Source of the DNA: CBDDKU01 sp965230375 | Lineage (GTDB): Bacteria; Bacteroidota; Bacteroidia; Flavobacteriales_D; Cryomorphaceae | Direction of reading: 5' to 3' | DNA: 64,000 nt | Assembly: GCA_965230375.1 (NCBI GenBank) | Contig: CBDDKU010000006.1 | Coordinates: 281,048 to 345,047 of the forward strand | Part shown: piece after piece, positions 62,574-64,000 of the stretch | Numbering within the stretch: the first letter of the stretch is position 1 | Layout of the letters: each line of letters begins with the position of its first letter | The notes under the pieces: generated by a model | What the model saw: the letters and a program-made list of their open reading frames with translations, nothing else | Told to the model about the DNA's origin: nothing | The model's database searches: none | Position numbers and translations under genes: made by a program

Positions 62574-62674
62574 GGCGGGTCCACCGAAACCAAAGCTGGC
62601 TACAGAGCGAAAACCTTGCTGGCAGCCGTTCACTCTGACGGAGTCTTAGACTTATCAGAGTCTGCTGACCCGCC
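62574..62674. repeat. Large folded non-coding region (nested inverted repeats)
   Basis: Outer arms GGCGGGTC (62574-62581) and GACCCGCC (62667-62674) pair perfectly. Inside, ACTCTGA (62632-62638) pairs with TCAGAGT (62655-62661), and AGTCT/AGACT (62642-62652) forms the tip. A further GC-rich palindrome-like stretch (CCTGCCTGCCCGTCC...) lies just left of it. No gene is seen. It resembles Bacteroidota REP-like palindromes or an integron attC-like site. Confidence 0.6.
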
Positions 62675-62688
62675 ATAAGCTATATGCG

Positions 62689-63218
62689 TTGTTGTGGTTA
62701 GTTTTTATTTATTATTCGTCATAAAGTATTTTTCACCTTCAGTCGAAATGAGTTTGTAAATTTCATTAAAGACCTTTTGATTTTCTTCTTCAGTCGGTCT
62801 AAACCACCACCAACAATCTTGTTTGTCTGGACTTAACCTTTTCCAGCCAATCTTATTTGGTGAAATAGACTTTAGTTTTTCAATCTCTACTTGTTTTGTC
62901 GGAACTGTCCCATTGGATTCCTTTATTTCAGCATTTACACAAATTGCCTTTCCATACCGCGAAGTTCCGAGCAAGATGGTTTCGATATTGTCGTTTCTTA
63001 ATCTGTGATAGAAGTAATCTTTTCCTTCAAATCCTAAGTTTTGTAGTAAAGGTTTAAGTCCGATGTTTACTAATTTCTTAAACTCCTTTTTACCTATATC
63101 ATGCTTTGGTCTATCAACAACTATCCTACTTGTCTGACTTAAAGGAAAACCAGTTTTTCTTTTATCTTTTCCAATCTTGAAATTCCAAAGTTTCATTTTT
63201 TCAAATTAACCACAACAA
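62689..63218. repeat. 12-bp perfect inverted repeat bracketing one gene
   Basis: TTGTTGTGGTTA at 62689-62700 and TAACCACAACAA at 63207-63218 are exact reverse complements. They lie 4 bp past the stop and 10 bp before the start of the DUF4304-like gene. No target-site duplication or transposase is seen. Confidence 0.8.
62705..63196 (-). CDS. DUF4304-like soluble protein in a cassette-like unit
   Basis: This 163-residue protein has no signal or membrane helix. The central part reads KEFKKLVNIGLKPLLQNLGF and NDNIETILLGTSRYGKAICV, which resemble the DUF4304 pattern; the C-terminus has WWWFRPTEEENQKVF. The function is unknown; such domains often act as small immunity or accessory proteins. It is bracketed tightly by an inverted repeat and followed by a folded non-coding region, so it may be a mobile gene cassette. 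Confidence 0.65.
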   Translation of the reverse strand: MKLWNFKIGKDKRKTGFPLSQTSRIVVDRPKHDIGKKEFKKLVNIGLKPLLQNLGFEGKDYFYHRLRNDNIETILLGTSRYGKAICVNAEIKESNGTVPTKQVEIEKLKSISPNKIGWKRLSPDKQDCWWWFRPTEEENQKVFNEIYKLISTEGEKYFMTNNK

Positions 63219-63220
63219 TT

Positions 63221-63250
63221 GGATAACACACACATTAATGGATGTTATCC
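63221..63250. repeat. Inverted repeat upstream of the DUF4304-like gene
   Basis: GGATAACA (63221-63228) and TGTTATCC (63243-63250) are perfect reverse complements separated by 14 nt, directly outside the 12-bp repeat. It may be part of an upstream recombination site or a regulator operator. Confidence 0.6.
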
Positions 63251-63448
63251 GACATATGGGTTGATATTCCTTTTCAATCTTTTTCCAGACTAGCTCTGAG
63301 ATTTGCCGCTTAAAAATGTGTCATGAAATTCACCGCTTCACTCCACCAGTCCTTCTCAAATATGCGAAAAAATGATGGGAGTCAAGGGAGAAGGCTCTCT
63401 AGACGAGATGCTAAGCGGGATAAAGTCTACTTGTACCGAAGCTCCAGC

Positions 63449-63928
63449 CTAATTAAGGCCTTCCATCATATCCATGAATTTCGTTTTCCCAATCTTTCCA
63501 ACGGCGTAGTCGAGTACATCGCCATTTGGATTGGTGAAGATCGTAATCGGTGTGCCGCCAATATTGTATTGTTCGACCAGCTCAGCTGCCGCGGGATCGT
63601 CGATATTGATTTCAATCGATACAAGCTCATCATTGATAGCTTCCATCACTTCCTGATCTGCAAATACTTCGCGCTTCATTACGCGGCACGCGGCACACCA
63701 GTCTCCGGTGAAAAAGAGCAACATGTTTTTCTCTGATTCCTGAGCTGTTTCGCGTGCCGAAACCATATCGTCAGCCCAGACCACATCGTTGGAAGGCACG
63801 TAAAACGAGTACCAGGCATAGACGAGAGATGCGACGAGGAAGGAGAGCCAAAACCATCGCCAAAATGGGTGAGACTTCTTTTTTCCCTTCGCGGGAGATC
63901 CGGTTGATTTGTTTTCTATCGTTGTCAT
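63449..63928 (-). CDS. Membrane-anchored thioredoxin-fold protein (CAAC active site)
   Basis: This 159-residue protein has one N-terminal membrane helix (FWRWFWLSFLVASLVYAWY, about 22-40) and a thioredoxin-like domain: MLLFFTGDWCAACRVMKREVF with a CAAC redox motif, INDDELVSIEIN-like strand, and the cis-Pro region GGTPITIF. The domain is short, as in DsbD-gamma/thioredoxin_7-like proteins, and likely faces the periplasm to reduce disulfides. No partner is seen in the remaining 72 bp of the window. Confidence 0.92.
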   Translation of the reverse strand: MTTIENKSTGSPAKGKKKSHPFWRWFWLSFLVASLVYAWYSFYVPSNDVVWADDMVSARETAQESEKNMLLFFTGDWCAACRVMKREVFADQEVMEAINDELVSIEINIDDPAAAELVEQYNIGGTPITIFTNPNGDVLDYAVGKIGKTKFMDMMEGLN

Positions 63929-64000
63929 GAGGGGTATAAATTTCCTTTTCGCTTATTCTGTGCAATACACACCTACAATGGTTGTAGAATCTGTCTGTTC

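Noticed and set aside
63323..63736. 137-codon plus-strand open frame opposite the thioredoxin-fold gene
   Set aside because: It covers the CAAC active-site region in antisense and has no family features.

Overview
This 64 kb window is a piece of a Bacteroidota chromosome, probably Flavobacteriia-like. The evidence is internal. Four secreted proteins end in type IX secretion (T9SS) type A sorting domains with the YPNP/FPNP signature. Lipoprotein signals are frequent. Several upstream regions carry the Bacteroidota -7 box TAnnTTTG, in one case with TTG exactly 19 nt upstream. The gene set (CHRD and FAS1 proteins, membrane-bound AraC regulator, DUF1772, DUF2254, Crp/Fnr) also fits. I cannot assign a genus. 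No rRNA, tRNA, CRISPR array, transposase, integrase or phage gene was seen.

Layout. 0-3 kb: sulfatase lipoprotein (cut by the window edge), cold-shock protein, DEAD-box helicase and fatty acid desaturase, all on the minus strand. 3.4-15.4 kb: three plus-strand genes joined by 4-nt ATGA overlaps. They encode a 2791-residue exported protein with a coiled coil of about 900 residues between beta modules, a fibronectin-III-like protein, and an outer-membrane beta-barrel. This is the best candidate for an undescribed system. 15.5-22.9 kb: ABM-fold lipoprotein, 7-TM AraC-type regulator and two T9SS cargo proteins. 22.9-24.9 kb: RidA-like protein and fatty-acid-hydroxylase-family protein, divergent from a TetR regulator across a region with two near-identical operator repeats. 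24.9-31.8 kb: a frameshifted intradiol-dioxygenase-like lipoprotein, then a MarR-adaptor-RND-TolC efflux operon whose adaptor carries two frameshifts and whose MarR operator occurs twice. 31.9-36.9 kb: papain-like lipoprotein, sigma/anti-sigma pair, fasciclin protein and four-domain CHRD T9SS protein.

36.9-57.2 kb is mostly minus strand: a PLP enzyme, two tandem GT-C (PIG-V-like) mannosyltransferase-type membrane proteins, an EEP-family protein, a beta-lactamase-fold lipoprotein, an NmrA/DUF1772/membrane/cytochrome operon next to an AraC regulator, a TPR-adenylate cyclase overlapping an SDR gene, DUF2892, YdeI-like and DUF2254 proteins, an alpha/beta hydrolase, and a plus-strand T9SS serine hydrolase. 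57.5-62.0 kb: a compact six-gene minus-strand operon (membrane proteins, SRPBCC, DUF2147, MDR oxidoreductase, epimerase) preceded by a Crp/Fnr regulator. At its 3' end lies a truncated second copy of the oxidoreductase C-terminus. 62.1-63.9 kb: a CPCC lipoprotein, a DUF4304-like gene bracketed by a 12-bp inverted repeat and a large folded non-coding region (integron-cassette-like), and a thioredoxin-fold protein.

The strongest regulatory calls are the MarR operator/promoter (31822-31854), its second copy at the marR stop codon (31333-31350), and the paired TetR sites (24185-24238). Three single-base disruptions within 5.3 kb (25366, 30512, 30598) leave open whether these genes are pseudogenes or the sequence has small indel errors.
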